Of a DNA stretch of 64,000 bases, positions 35,180 through 43,715 are shown in pieces (position 1 is the stretch's first letter; every line of letters begins with the position of its first letter). A program made the position numbers and the translations under genes. Under the pieces are notes generated by a model. It did no database searches. It saw nothing but the letters and a program-made list of their open reading frames with translations, and was not told where the DNA came from. Location: the NCBI RefSeq assembly GCF_004912145.1, contig NZ_STGT01000005.1, positions 410,580-474,579 on the forward strand, given 5' to 3'. Source of the DNA: Peteryoungia rhizophila (GTDB lineage: Bacteria; Pseudomonadota; Alphaproteobacteria; Rhizobiales; Rhizobiaceae).

Positions 35180-36577
35180 TTAGTAGCGGTAGTGTTGAGA
35201 CTTGAACGGACCCTGCGTCGTGACGCCGATATAGGCTGCCTGCTCGTCCGAAAGCTGCGTCAGCTTCACGCCGAGCTTTTCGAGATGCAGACGGGCGACC
35301 TTTTCGTCCAGGTGCTTCGGCAGAACGTAGACGCCCGGCTTGTATTCGTCGTTCTTCGCAAACAGCTCGATCTGGCCGAGAACCTGGTTGGTGAACGAGG
35401 CCGACATGACAAACGACGGATGGCCCGTCGCGTTGCCGAGGTTCAGCAAGCGGCCTTCCGAGAGCAGGATCATGCGGTTGCCCTTGGGGAACTCGATCAT
35501 GTCGACCTGCGGCTTGATGTTCGTCCACTTCAGGTTCTTGAGCGAGGCGACCTGGATCTCGTTGTCGAAGTGGCCGATGTTGCCGACGATCGCCATGTCC
35601 TTCATCTCGCGCATGTGCTCGATGCGGATTATGTCCTTGTTGCCGGTGGTGGTGATGAAGATGTCGGCCGAGGAAACGACGTCCTCGAGCGTGACCACTT
35701 CAAAGCCGTCCATGGCAGCCTGCAGGGCGCAGATCGGGTCGACTTCCGTCACCTTGACGCGGGCGCCGGCGCCACGCAGCGAGGCCGCAGAACCCTTGCC
35801 GACGTCGCCGTAGCCGCAGACGACGGCGACCTTGCCGGCCATCATCACGTCGGTACCACGGCGAATGCCGTCGACCAGCGATTCCTTGCAGCCATACTTG
35901 TTGTCGAACTTCGACTTGGTGACGCTATCGTTGACGTTGATCGCCGGGAAGGGGAGGAGGCCCTTCTTGGCGAGTTCGTACAGACGATGAACACCGGTGG
36001 TGGTTTCTTCGGTGACGCCCTTGATTGCATCGCGCTGCTTGGTGAACCAGCCGGGCGTTGCAGCCAGGCGCTTCTTGATCTGCGCAACCAGAATTTCTTC
36101 TTCTTCCGACTGGGGATTGGATAGAACGTCCTCGCCGGCTTCGGCACGGGCGCCGAGCAGGATGTACATGGTGGCGTCGCCACCGTCATCGAGGATCATG
36201 TTGGACACGCCACCATCGGTCCACTGGAAGATCTTGTCGGTGTACTCCCAGTAATCCGTGAGCGATTCGCCCTTGATGGCGAAAACCGGAATGCCGGCAG
36301 CAGCGATTGCTGCAGCGGCATGGTCCTGCGTCGAGAAGATGTTGCACGAGGCCCAGCGAACCTCGGCGCCGAGAGCGACCAGCGTCTCGATCAGAACGGC
36401 GGTCTGGATGGTCATGTGGAGCGAGCCGGTGATCCGCGCGCCCTTCAGCGGCTTGCTGGTGCCGAATTCTTCGCGGCAGGACATCAGGCCCGGCATTTCG
36501 GTTTCAGCGATGCTGATTTCCTTGCGGCCGAAATCGGCAAGACCGATATCTGCGATCACGTAGTCATGTTTGCTCAT
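35180..36577 (-). CDS. ahcY: adenosylhomocysteinase (SAH hydrolase)
   Basis: Splits S-adenosylhomocysteine to homocysteine and adenosine with tightly bound NAD, ending the methyl cycle. The ATG at 36577 gives 465 residues; an in-frame reading to 36706 lies in the operator region. GSLHMTIQTAVLIETLVALG near 51-70 is the substrate-site signature, NVNDSVTKSKFDNKYGC near 222-238 has the catalytic lysine and aspartate, and the NAD loop is VVCGYGDVGKGSA near 255-267; the protein ends KSQHYRY, whose terminal lysine and tyrosine reach the neighbouring subunit's NAD. Upstream lies a triple half-site operator candidate. Confidence 0.97.
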   Translation of the reverse strand: MSKHDYVIADIGLADFGRKEISIAETEMPGLMSCREEFGTSKPLKGARITGSLHMTIQTAVLIETLVALGAEVRWASCNIFSTQDHAAAAIAAAGIPVFAIKGESLTDYWEYTDKIFQWTDGGVSNMILDDGGDATMYILLGARAEAGEDVLSNPQSEEEEILVAQIKKRLAATPGWFTKQRDAIKGVTEETTTGVHRLYELAKKGLLPFPAINVNDSVTKSKFDNKYGCKESLVDGIRRGTDVMMAGKVAVVCGYGDVGKGSAASLRGAGARVKVTEVDPICALQAAMDGFEVVTLEDVVSSADIFITTTGNKDIIRIEHMREMKDMAIVGNIGHFDNEIQVASLKNLKWTNIKPQVDMIEFPKGNRMILLSEGRLLNLGNATGHPSFVMSASFTNQVLGQIELFAKNDEYKPGVYVLPKHLDEKVARLHLEKLGVKLTQLSDEQAAYIGVTTQGPFKSQHYRY

Positions 36578-36701
36578 GGGATTCTCCGGCTGGATCCGAC
36601 CCGATCCGCATCTGATGGCGGACGGATTAACTGGCTCTCCCGCAGATGTCTCTGCAGGGCTTGGGCTGTCTTCTAGCAGGGAAAGGCCTTGAACGCAATC
36701 T

Positions 36702-36731
36702 GACATAAAGAAGTCTTTATGTCTTTATGTC
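36702..36731. promoter_or_regulatory. operator-like repeat cluster before ahcY
   Basis: GACATAAAG (36702-36710) and CTTTATGTC (36715-36723) form a perfect 9-base inverted repeat with a 4-base spacer, and CTTTATGTC is repeated in direct orientation at 36723-36731. It is about 125-155 bases before the ahcY start and directly after the HPr stop. From memory this resembles the CATAAAG-type operators of ArsR-family methionine-cycle regulators (SahR/SamR) in Rhizobiales; that link is inference. Confidence 0.6.
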
Positions 36732-36739
36732 GCGATGCT

Positions 36740-37018
36740 TTACATCTCTTCACCGAAGCGATCAGCGACGAGCGCCGCGAGGGCGTTCATCACATCCTGC
36801 GCCTGGTTGCCAGAGGCAGAGACGGAGATCGAGCAGCCGGGGCTTGCGGCGAGCATCATCAGCCCCATGATGGAGGTGCCGCCGACGGTCGTGCCATCCT
36901 TGGATACACTGACCTTCGCATCGAACCCGCTCACCATCTGGACGAACTTCGCCGAGGCTCGAGCATGCAGGCCGCGCTTGTTGATGATCAGAAGATCACG
37001 AGAGATCGGATCAGTCAT
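36740..37018 (-). CDS. ptsH: phosphocarrier protein HPr
   Basis: A 92-residue HPr. The phosphotransfer histidine is H18 in NKRGLHARASAKF. The regulatory serine is S49 in GGTSIMGLMMLAAS, the residue that HPr kinase modifies. The ATG at 37018 is preferred because codons upstream to 37123 overlap the EIIA gene and have no match. In Rhizobiales the PTS lacks a sugar-transport component and is thought to be regulatory, so HPr carries phosphate from EI-Ntr to EIIA proteins and is gated by HprK. EIIA-Man and hprK are its direct upstream neighbours, but EI is not in the window. Confidence 0.94.
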   Translation of the reverse strand: MTDPISRDLLIINKRGLHARASAKFVQMVSGFDAKVSVSKDGTTVGGTSIMGLMMLAASPGCSISVSASGNQAQDVMNALAALVADRFGEEM

Positions 37019-37022
37019 GACG

Positions 37023-37424
37023 TCACTTACCACTGAGAACACGGCTTGCGACGTTGATATACTTGCGTCCGGCCTCGGAGGCTTCGACGAGGGATCTGTC
37101 CATGTCATTGTCGCCGCGAACACCGGCGAGCTTGATCAGCATGGGTAGATTGACGCCGGCGATCACTTCGATCCGACCTGTGTTCATGACGGAAATCGCG
37201 AGGTTCGAAGGCGTGCCTCCGAACATGTCGGTCAGGATGATCACCCCGTGACCATCGTCTGCACGCAGCACGGCATCAAGAATATCCTGGCGACGCTGGT
37301 CCATGTCGTCTTCGGGGCCGATCGAAACGGTCTCAATACATTTCTGTGGGCCGACGACATGTTCCACCGCATGGTAAAACTCTTCAGCCAGCTTGCCATG
37401 CGTGACAAGCACAAGTCCGATCAT
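37023..37424 (-). CDS. manX: PTS EIIA component, mannose family
   Basis: A 133-residue EIIA of the Man type. The phosphorylated histidine is H9 in GLVLVTHGKLAEEF, and VIILTDMFGGTPSNLA near 72-87 is the family signature. No EIIB, EIIC or EIID genes are nearby, so this is not a transporter part; it is the soluble EIIA of the regulatory PTS seen across alphaproteobacteria. It ends four bases before the ptsH start and follows hprK after 117 bases. In rhizobia this module sits beside ChvG/ChvI. Confidence 0.93.
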   Translation of the reverse strand: MIGLVLVTHGKLAEEFYHAVEHVVGPQKCIETVSIGPEDDMDQRRQDILDAVLRADDGHGVIILTDMFGGTPSNLAISVMNTGRIEVIAGVNLPMLIKLAGVRGDNDMDRSLVEASEAGRKYINVASRVLSGK

Positions 37425-37541
37425 TCTCTACTGCCCCTTAGCGCAACTATCGCCAGATAGCTCAAGATTGGCGTTTCGTCCATCAGTGGGACGCCATCAT
37501 GTCCATCGAAGCGCGAAGTGCAAGCCAAAACAGCGTGTGTC

Positions 37542-38000
37542 CTAGCCGTTCTCTCTCAGACTTTGAATGCGCGCGAAGATAAGGCTGAGCGGAAATCGGC
37601 TCCAGAGAGGCACCCGGATGGCCGGCAGCCGAACACCAGGAGCGATCTCGGCCTGCTCATCATTCGGCGGTAGACGTTCCACTTCGTTGGAGGGAACCGG
37701 CAAGACCGCAAAGTGAATTTCTGCTTCAGTGACGTGGTCGACTGAGACGATGCCCGAGTATCGGAGCTCTATCAGGCCCCGAATTGCATCAGGGCAGCGG
37801 GCGATGACCCTGTTCCGGTCTGGAAGGATGAAGACACGATCGTCCGCGATCAGCGCGCCGGGCTGATGTCCCAGTCGAGCCTCGGCGAGACAGTCGAAGG
37901 CAAGGCTCGACTTGCCACTGCCCGACGGACCGAGGAACAAGAGCCCGATGCCGTCAACGCTAATTGCGGTGCCATGAATGTTGGCGGGTGTTGTGTTCAC
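37542..38000 (-). CDS. hprK: short alphaproteobacterial HPr kinase/phosphorylase
   Basis: A 152-residue HprK consisting of the kinase core only; the Firmicutes enzyme is about 310 residues with an extra N-terminal domain. The P-loop GPSGSGKS (24-31) is present, with LIADDRVFI near 50 (the metal-binding acidic pair) and the C-terminal RVPLWSRFP. The short form is normal in alphaproteobacteria. It begins with GTG in a GTGA overlap with the chvG stop, so the sensor kinase and HprK are translated together. It is expected to phosphorylate S49 of the neighbouring HPr. Confidence 0.92.
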   Translation of the reverse strand: MNTTPANIHGTAISVDGIGLLFLGPSGSGKSSLAFDCLAEARLGHQPGALIADDRVFILPDRNRVIARCPDAIRGLIELRYSGIVSVDHVTEAEIHFAVLPVPSNEVERLPPNDEQAEIAPGVRLPAIRVPLWSRFPLSLIFARIQSLRENG

Positions 38001-39751
38001 GTCGATGTCTCGACGGGCAGGGAGAGCATGAAGCGTGCACCAACGATGCGACCCGTTGCGGGATCCATCACATTCTCGGCTCTTAACGTGCCACCATGGG
38101 CTTCGGCAATCTGCCGGCTGATAGACAGCCCAAGGCCCGAATTCTGTCCGAAACTCTCGCCCTCGGGCCGGTCCGTATAGAAGCGTTCGAAGATGCGGTC
38201 GATGTCTTCGGCCTGGATGCCGGGTCCGTTGTCCTCTACCTGGATCAGGCAGCGGCTTCGGTTGCGCGAGAGTTTGACGAGGATGCGACCGCTGTCCTCA
38301 GGCACGAAGGACCGCGCATTTTCGATCAGGTTGGTGACGATCTGGCCGAGACGGAGGTCATGGCCATTCACCATGAAGCTCTGGTTCGACCCCTGCTTTT
38401 GGTCGATCATATAGTCGATCTTCACCGCTTTCTTGCCGCTGCGGATTTCTCGCGAGATGTCGACAAGGCTGGAGACCAGAACCTCCAGATCAACCGGTTT
38501 GGCGTCCGAGCGGGCGAGTTCCGCATCGAGGCGCGAGGCGTCCGAGATGTCGCTGATCAGGCGGTCCAGGCGCCGTACATCGTGCTGAATGATATCCATC
38601 AACCGCTGCCGGGATTGGTCGGTCTTTGCCAGCGGCAGCGTTTCGACGGCGGAACGCAGCGAGGTGAGCGGGTTCTTCAGCTCGTGGCTGACATCCGCGG
38701 CGAAGCTCTCGATGGCATCAATCCGGTCGTAAAGTGCGGTCGTCATTTCTCTAAGCGCGATCGAGAGATTGCCGATCTCGTCCTGGCGAATGGAAAAATC
38801 CGGGATTTCCTCGCGCTCCCTTGCGCCACGACGCACGCGAATGGCGGCGGCCGACAGTCGGCGCAGGGGATTGGCAATGGTAGACGAAAGCAGCAGCGAA
38901 ACAACGATGTTGACGAGTGTCGCCACACCGAACACGCGCAAAATGGCCAGACGCTCGGCATGCACGATCTTGTCGATGTCACCGGCCTGCGTCGACAGAA
39001 GCAGCACGCCGAGAACCGCACGCGATCGCTGGACAGGGACTGCGACGGAAACAATCAGTTCACCCTGGTCCGTCACGCGAACCACGGCACCGCGTACACC
39101 GGTCAATGCGTTCATCACCTCGGGATAGATCGAACCGTCGCCGCCTGGTGCTTCACGGTAAACAGGCAGGTTTCCCGGTTGCAGGATGGTGTTGAAGAGG
39201 CGCGTGATCCAGTCGGTAAAGCTGGTGGAATCGTTGTCGACAGGCGGCAGGTCGAAGCGAAGCACCTGCCCGCGGGAATAGAGATGCCGCGAATCGAGCA
39301 GCAGATTGGCATCGGCGTCGAACAGGCGCGCGCGAATCCGCGTCGGCGATATCAGGCGCCGCAGAACGGGCGCAACACGCTCGGGATTGATCGGAAATTC
39401 CAGATCCTCATCCTTCGGCACGGGCGTGATGCTCTGGCCGGCCTGAAGTTCGAGGAGTTTTTCGGGGTCGATCGTGATCGAGTTCGTATCGACCGAGGCC
39501 GAGGCCGAGACGGCTGCAGCGATGATCTCGCCCTGGGTCAGCAGGCTTTCCACGCGGGCATCGATCAGCCCCTCGCGAAACTGATTGAGATACATGATGC
39601 CGGCAACCAGCACGATCAGCGCAGCGAGGTTGAAGAAGACGATGCGGCGCGTCAGGCTCGAAAAAAGCGCATGGCCGAAGATCCGCCGGATGAGCGTGAA
39701 GGGATGGGTGAACAGCCGACGCTGTTCGGAGCCGGTTTCCGGCTCCTCCAT
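37997..39751 (-). CDS. chvG: sensor histidine kinase ChvG (ExoS)
   Basis: Membrane sensor of the ChvG/ChvI system, which in rhizobia and agrobacteria controls exopolysaccharide, virulence, acid response and envelope functions. The ATG at 39751 with GAAGGA six bases upstream gives 584 residues; a TTG at 39778 would add nine. Transmembrane helices lie at about 36-55 and 271-292, bounding a periplasmic domain of about 215 residues; then HAMP, the H-box ADVSHELKNPLTS with H356, and ATPase motifs NLIENARSF, DNGPGIQ and GLGLSISRQI. It is read after chvI and overlaps hprK. Confidence 0.95.
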   Translation of the reverse strand: MEEPETGSEQRRLFTHPFTLIRRIFGHALFSSLTRRIVFFNLAALIVLVAGIMYLNQFREGLIDARVESLLTQGEIIAAAVSASASVDTNSITIDPEKLLELQAGQSITPVPKDEDLEFPINPERVAPVLRRLISPTRIRARLFDADANLLLDSRHLYSRGQVLRFDLPPVDNDSTSFTDWITRLFNTILQPGNLPVYREAPGGDGSIYPEVMNALTGVRGAVVRVTDQGELIVSVAVPVQRSRAVLGVLLLSTQAGDIDKIVHAERLAILRVFGVATLVNIVVSLLLSSTIANPLRRLSAAAIRVRRGAREREEIPDFSIRQDEIGNLSIALREMTTALYDRIDAIESFAADVSHELKNPLTSLRSAVETLPLAKTDQSRQRLMDIIQHDVRRLDRLISDISDASRLDAELARSDAKPVDLEVLVSSLVDISREIRSGKKAVKIDYMIDQKQGSNQSFMVNGHDLRLGQIVTNLIENARSFVPEDSGRILVKLSRNRSRCLIQVEDNGPGIQAEDIDRIFERFYTDRPEGESFGQNSGLGLSISRQIAEAHGGTLRAENVMDPATGRIVGARFMLSLPVETST

Positions 39752-39843
39752 ATGTCCTTCGTCAACCTGCTGGGTCAAACCTTTGCCTTTCGCCCGTCTG
39801 CATGGCCCGCCTTTTCGTCAGTAGGGGCCATGTCGACGAGATC

Positions 39844-40569
39844 TCACGCTGCTTCGCGGAACCGGTAGCCCACGCCGTACAGGGTTTCAATCATGTCGAA
39901 GTCGGTATCGACCATCTTGAACTTCTTGCGCAGCCGCTTGATGTGGCTGTCGATCGTGCGGTCGTCCACGTAGACCTGCTCGTCATAAGCCGCATCCATC
40001 AGCGCGTCACGGCTCTTCACGACACCGGGGCGCTGCGCAAGCGATTGCAGGATCAGGAACTCCGTCACCGTGAGCGTCACCGGATCACCCTTCCAGGTAC
40101 AGGTGTGACGCTCCTGGTCCATCACGAGCTGGCCACGCTCAAGTGTCCGGGCCTGCTGCTCGGGGCTGCCCTTTGCAGGTCCGTTGCCGGCCGCAAAGCT
40201 CTCGCGGCTCGCCGAGCGGCGTAGGATCGCTTTCACGCGCTCGACGAGCAGCCGCTGCGAGAAAGGTTTGGTGATGAAGTCATCCGCGCCCATCTTCAGG
40301 CCGAAGAGTTCATCGATCTCTTCGTCCTTCGACGTGAGGAAGATCACCGGAATGTCGGACTTCTGACGCAGGCGGCGCAAGAGTTCCATTCCGTCCATGC
40401 GCGGCATCTTGATGTCGAAGATGGCCAGCTGCGGCGGACGGGCGAGGAGACCGTCGAGAGCCGAGGCGCCGTCGGTGTAGGTTTCGACCTTGTAGCCTTC
40501 CGCTTCGAGCGCAATGGACACCGAAGTCAGAATGTTGCGGTCGTCATCCACGAGGGCGATCGTCTGCAT
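39844..40569 (-). CDS. chvI: response regulator ChvI
   Basis: OmpR/PhoB-family regulator and partner of ChvG. The ATG at 40569 gives 241 residues beginning MQTIALVDDDRN; in-frame codons upstream to 40629 are not conserved. The receiver domain has the acidic pocket DDD (8-10), the phospho-aspartate D52 in AIFDIKMPRMDG, and K near 104 in ITKPFSQ. The C-terminal winged helix has DERTIDSHIKRLRKK-type recognition residues (VDDRTIDSHIKRLRKKF). Its promoter region is shared with pckA, which ChvI is known to affect in Agrobacterium. Confidence 0.96.
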   Translation of the reverse strand: MQTIALVDDDRNILTSVSIALEAEGYKVETYTDGASALDGLLARPPQLAIFDIKMPRMDGMELLRRLRQKSDIPVIFLTSKDEEIDELFGLKMGADDFITKPFSQRLLVERVKAILRRSASRESFAAGNGPAKGSPEQQARTLERGQLVMDQERHTCTWKGDPVTLTVTEFLILQSLAQRPGVVKSRDALMDAAYDEQVYVDDRTIDSHIKRLRKKFKMVDTDFDMIETLYGVGYRFREAA

Positions 40570-40907
40570 GATATACGTCTCCGTCATCGTTGCGCTGCTC
40601 CTGGTCTGTCCAGCCAGCTCTGGTTCCATGGCAGTGCGATATGGGGATAAAGGTGGAACAAATTGTGGCAGAGGGGAAGGGGCGTGCCGGGCAGATTTCC
40701 GTCAAACTGCAAATTCGGTTCGTTAATCTCCGCCTGTCGAAGTGGAATGGAAGCGGAACTAAACGATTTAAAAAGGTCATTTTCCAGTTTAAATCGATTA
40801 AATAATTGATATCATTATATTTTTTCAGGTGTCGCCTTGCTTTTCGGGGCTGTGCCGTTTAGTTTTCACTCATTCAAAGTTTTGGCCCATGTGAGAGGAA
40901 GCGCACC
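40570..40907. other. 338-base AT-rich intergenic region between divergent chvI and pckA
   Basis: No gene was found. It holds divergent promoters by position. The part at 40741-40835 is strongly AT-rich (TTTAAA, ATTAAATAATTGATATCATTATA) against the GC-rich background, which suits a regulated promoter. A perfect 9-base inverted repeat lies at 40764-40796. The pckA ribosome site is GAGAGGAAG just before 40908. Promoter elements could not be fixed with confidence. Confidence 0.6.
40764..40796. promoter_or_regulatory. inverted repeat in the chvI-pckA promoter region
   Basis: CGATTTAAA (40764-40772) and TTTAAATCG (40788-40796) are exact complements separated by 15 bases. The centre-to-centre distance is 24 bases, about two helical turns. 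It could be an operator for pckA or chvI; no factor is identified. Confidence 0.45.
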
Positions 40908-42518
40908 ATGGAGGAATTCGGCGTGAGGAACCCGGCTGCGGGGATCGAGGAAATCGGCTTGGGAAAGGCCGACAGTGTTCGCTACAATTTCCTTGAAGCT
41001 GCTCTTTACGAAGAGGCGGTCCGTCGCGGTGAAGCCGAACTGACTGCTGACGGTGCTCTGCGCGCGCTGACCGGTCAGCATACGGGCCGCTCAGCGAAGG
41101 ACAAGTTCGTCGTTCGCGACGCAAAGACTGGTGACCAGATCTGGTGGGACAACAACAAGCCGATGTCGCCGGAGCATTTCGCCGTCTTGCATCAGGACAT
41201 GCTGGCCCATGTCGAGGGCAAGGACCTATTCGTTCAGGACCTGATCGGAGGGGCCGACACGGACAACGCTCTGCCGACGCGCGTCGTGACGGAACTCGCC
41301 TGGCACTCGCTCTTCATCCGCAACCTGCTGATTCGCCCCGACCGTGCGGCTCTGGAAGGCTTCCTGCCCAAGTTGACGATCATCGACCTGCCGAGCTTCC
41401 GCGCCGATCCGGCACGCCACGGCTGCCGCACAGAGACTGTGATTGCCTGCGACCTGACCAACGGCATCGTGCTCATCGGCGGCACGTCCTATGCCGGCGA
41501 AATGAAGAAGTCTGTCTTCACCGTCTTGAACTACCTCCTGCCGTCGAAGGGCGTCATGCCGATGCATTGCTCGGCCAATGTCGGTCCCGATGGCGATGCG
41601 GCTGTGTTCTTCGGCCTGTCCGGCACCGGCAAGACCACGCTCTCGGCCGACCCCAAGCGCACACTGGTTGGTGATGACGAGCATGGCTGGGGCGAAAACG
41701 GCATCTTCAACTTCGAGGGGGGCTGCTACGCCAAGACCATCCGTCTTTCGGCAGAAGCGGAGCCGGAAATCTTCGCCACCACCAAACGCTTCGGCACTGT
41801 TCTCGAAAACGTGGTGCTCGACGAGAACCGCGTGCCCGATTTCGCCGATGGTTCGCTGACGGAAAACACGCGCTGCGCCTATCCGCTGCATTTCATCCCG
41901 AATGCATCGGAGACCGGTATCGCGCCGCATCCGAAGACGATCATCATGTTGACGGCAGATGCCTTCGGCGTGTTGCCGCCGATCGCTAGGCTGACGCCGG
42001 AACAGGCCATGTATCACTTCCTGTCTGGCTACACTGCGAAGGTGGCCGGCACGGAAAAGGGCGTGACCGAACCGGAAGCGACCTTCTCGACCTGCTTTGG
42101 CGCCCCCTTCATGCCGCGCCACCCGACGGAATACGGCAACCTTCTGCGTGATCTGATCGCACGCCACGAGGTCGATTGCTGGCTCGTCAATACCGGCTGG
42201 ACCGGTGGCGCCTATGGGATTGGCAACCGCATGCCGATCAAGGCGACGCGTGCGCTTCTGACGGCCGCCCTGACCGGTGAGTTGAAGAAGGTCGAGATGC
42301 GTCCAGATGCAAACTTCGGCTTCGCCGTTCCGGTTGCGGTCGCCGGCGTCGACACGAAGATCCTCGACCCACGCTCTACCTGGGCGGACGGTGTCGCCTA
42401 CGACGCGCAGGCCAAGAAGCTGGTTGGCATGTTCATCGACAACTTCGCCAAGTTCGAAGCCCATGTCGATGGCAAGGTCCGCGACGCAGCCCCGGGCATT
42501 CGCCTCGCGGCCGAGTGA
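40908..42518 (+). CDS. pckA: phosphoenolpyruvate carboxykinase (ATP)
   Basis: First step of gluconeogenesis from C4 acids: oxaloacetate plus ATP to PEP, CO2 and ADP. The protein is 536 residues. TGQHTGRSAKDKFVV (55-69) is the family N-terminal motif; the P-loop is GLSGTGKT (236-243) followed by LSADPKR with the metal aspartate; the kinase-1a region is DEHGWGENGIFNFEGGCYAK near 256-275, read in parts. Rhizobia need it for growth on succinate in culture and in nodules. It is divergent from chvI and ends in a strong terminator. Confidence 0.97.
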   Translation: MEEFGVRNPAAGIEEIGLGKADSVRYNFLEAALYEEAVRRGEAELTADGALRALTGQHTGRSAKDKFVVRDAKTGDQIWWDNNKPMSPEHFAVLHQDMLAHVEGKDLFVQDLIGGADTDNALPTRVVTELAWHSLFIRNLLIRPDRAALEGFLPKLTIIDLPSFRADPARHGCRTETVIACDLTNGIVLIGGTSYAGEMKKSVFTVLNYLLPSKGVMPMHCSANVGPDGDAAVFFGLSGTGKTTLSADPKRTLVGDDEHGWGENGIFNFEGGCYAKTIRLSAEAEPEIFATTKRFGTVLENVVLDENRVPDFADGSLTENTRCAYPLHFIPNASETGIAPHPKTIIMLTADAFGVLPPIARLTPEQAMYHFLSGYTAKVAGTEKGVTEPEATFSTCFGAPFMPRHPTEYGNLLRDLIARHEVDCWLVNTGWTGGAYGIGNRMPIKATRALLTAALTGELKKVEMRPDANFGFAVPVAVAGVDTKILDPRSTWADGVAYDAQAKKLVGMFIDNFAKFEAHVDGKVRDAAPGIRLAAE

Positions 42519-42539
42519 TGTACTGATTTGACGACCATG

Positions 42540-42571
42540 AAGAGGCCCGGCATGTTTGCCGGGCCTCTTTT
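42540..42571 (+). terminator. intrinsic terminator of pckA
   Basis: AAGAGGCCCGGC (42540-42551) and GCCGGGCCTCTT (42558-42569) form a 12-base stem with a 6-base loop, ending in Ts, 21 bases after the pckA stop. Confidence 0.9.
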
Positions 42572-42633
42572 GCTTCCGGCTTGCCTTTGAAGTCTTTGCG
42601 GCCGATATGGAAGCCGAAAAAGAGACCTATGAC

Positions 42634-43068
42634 ATGGCAAGCGAACCGCTAGAGATCAACAACCGCATTACGATCGCCGGCTGGGAGCTGACGGAACAGT
42701 TCGTTCTGGCCGGTGGCCCTGGCGGCCAGAACGTCAACAAGGTCTCGACCGCCGTTCAGCTCTTCTTCAATCTGCTCGGATCACCGGCGCTCAATGACCG
42801 CGTGAAGCAGAATGCCGCCAAGCTCGCCGGCAAGCGCCTCTCCAAGGAAGGCGTGCTGATGATCGAGGCGAGCCGTTTCCGCAGTCAGGACCGCAATCGC
42901 GAAGACGCCCGCGATCGCCTGAAGGAGCTGCTACTCGAAGCAGCCAAGCCACCGCCGCCGCCCCGCAAGAAGACAAAGCCCACCAAGGGCTCGATCGAAC
43001 GGCGTCTTAAGGCGAAGTCCGGGCGTTCGGATGTGAAGAAGATGCGCGGCAAGCCGGCGGGGGATTGA
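42634..43068 (+). CDS. arfB: ribosome-rescue peptidyl-tRNA hydrolase ArfB (YaeJ)
   Basis: Releases nascent chains from ribosomes stalled without a stop codon. The ATG at 42634 gives 144 residues. The GGQ catalytic motif is at 30-32 in GGPGGQNVNKVSTAVQL. The basic C-terminal tail (about 108-144, rich in K, R and P) is the part that enters the empty mRNA channel. In-frame ATG at 42607 is an alternative without a ribosome-binding sequence; codons before that fall in the pckA terminator. It differs from RF1/RF2 by lacking the codon-recognition domain. It is followed three bases later by alkB. Confidence 0.92.
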   Translation: MASEPLEINNRITIAGWELTEQFVLAGGPGGQNVNKVSTAVQLFFNLLGSPALNDRVKQNAAKLAGKRLSKEGVLMIEASRFRSQDRNREDARDRLKELLLEAAKPPPPPRKKTKPTKGSIERRLKAKSGRSDVKKMRGKPAGD

Positions 43069-43070
43069 GC

Positions 43071-43700
43071 ATGGCTGGAACGAAAGCCGAGATCAGCCTT
43101 CAATCCGGTCTTCGTTATCTCCCGGGCCGTCTGTCGCGGGCCGAGCAGGAGGGCCTGGTCGAGATTATTCGTGGTGTCGTCGCTGAGGCGCCGCTCTACG
43201 TGCCGGTCATGCCGGGGTCCGGTCGTCCCATGTCTGTCCGGATGACAAATTGTGGGCCCCTCGGCTGGGTCACGGACAAAGAGCAAGGCTATCGCTATCA
43301 ACAGACACACCCGGTAACCGGCAAACCCTGGCCCGATATCCCGCAGCTTCTGCTCGATCTCTGGCGGGAGCTCTCGGGATACTCAGAGGATCCGGAGGCT
43401 TGTCTCGTGAATTTCTATGCCGACGACGCCAAGATGGGTCTTCATCAGGACCGCGATGAGACGGAGTTATCCGCCCCGGTCCTCTCGATCTCGCTGGGCA
43501 ACACCTGCCTGTTCCGCATCGGCGGTCTATCGCGCACTGACCGGACGAAATCCTTGAAGCTGGAGAGCGGCGATCTCTTCATCCTCGGCGGTGAAGGCCG
43601 TCTGTGCTTCCACGGGGTAGACCGCATCTATGCCGGAACCTCGACACTTCTGAAATCGGGTGGGCGCATCAACCTGACGCTTCGCCGGGTCAATCCATAG
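43071..43700 (+). CDS. alkB: AlkB-type DNA/RNA demethylase
   Basis: A 209-residue Fe(II)/2-oxoglutarate dioxygenase that repairs N-alkylated bases such as 1-methyladenine. The iron ligands are H125 and D127 in GLHQDRDE and H181 in CFHGVDRIY; the 2-oxoglutarate arginine lies in INLTLRRV (R205/R206). NFYADDAKMGLHQD and SLGNTCLFRIGG are family signatures. The ATG at 43071 is preferred over a TTG six bases upstream. It is the second gene after arfB; neither an ada regulator nor an SOS box was seen near it. Confidence 0.94.
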   Translation: MAGTKAEISLQSGLRYLPGRLSRAEQEGLVEIIRGVVAEAPLYVPVMPGSGRPMSVRMTNCGPLGWVTDKEQGYRYQQTHPVTGKPWPDIPQLLLDLWRELSGYSEDPEACLVNFYADDAKMGLHQDRDETELSAPVLSISLGNTCLFRIGGLSRTDRTKSLKLESGDLFILGGEGRLCFHGVDRIYAGTSTLLKSGGRINLTLRRVNP

Positions 43701-43715
43701 CCGGCGATTGATCGC

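Noticed and set aside
36578..36739. SAH riboswitch before ahcY
   Set aside because: The region holds a clear protein-operator-like repeat, and I could not match the SAH riboswitch core. A covariance-model search would settle it.
38096..39868. A 590-codon open frame on the plus strand opposite chvG
   Set aside because: Antisense shadow of a well-supported histidine kinase gene; no ribosome site or known motif.
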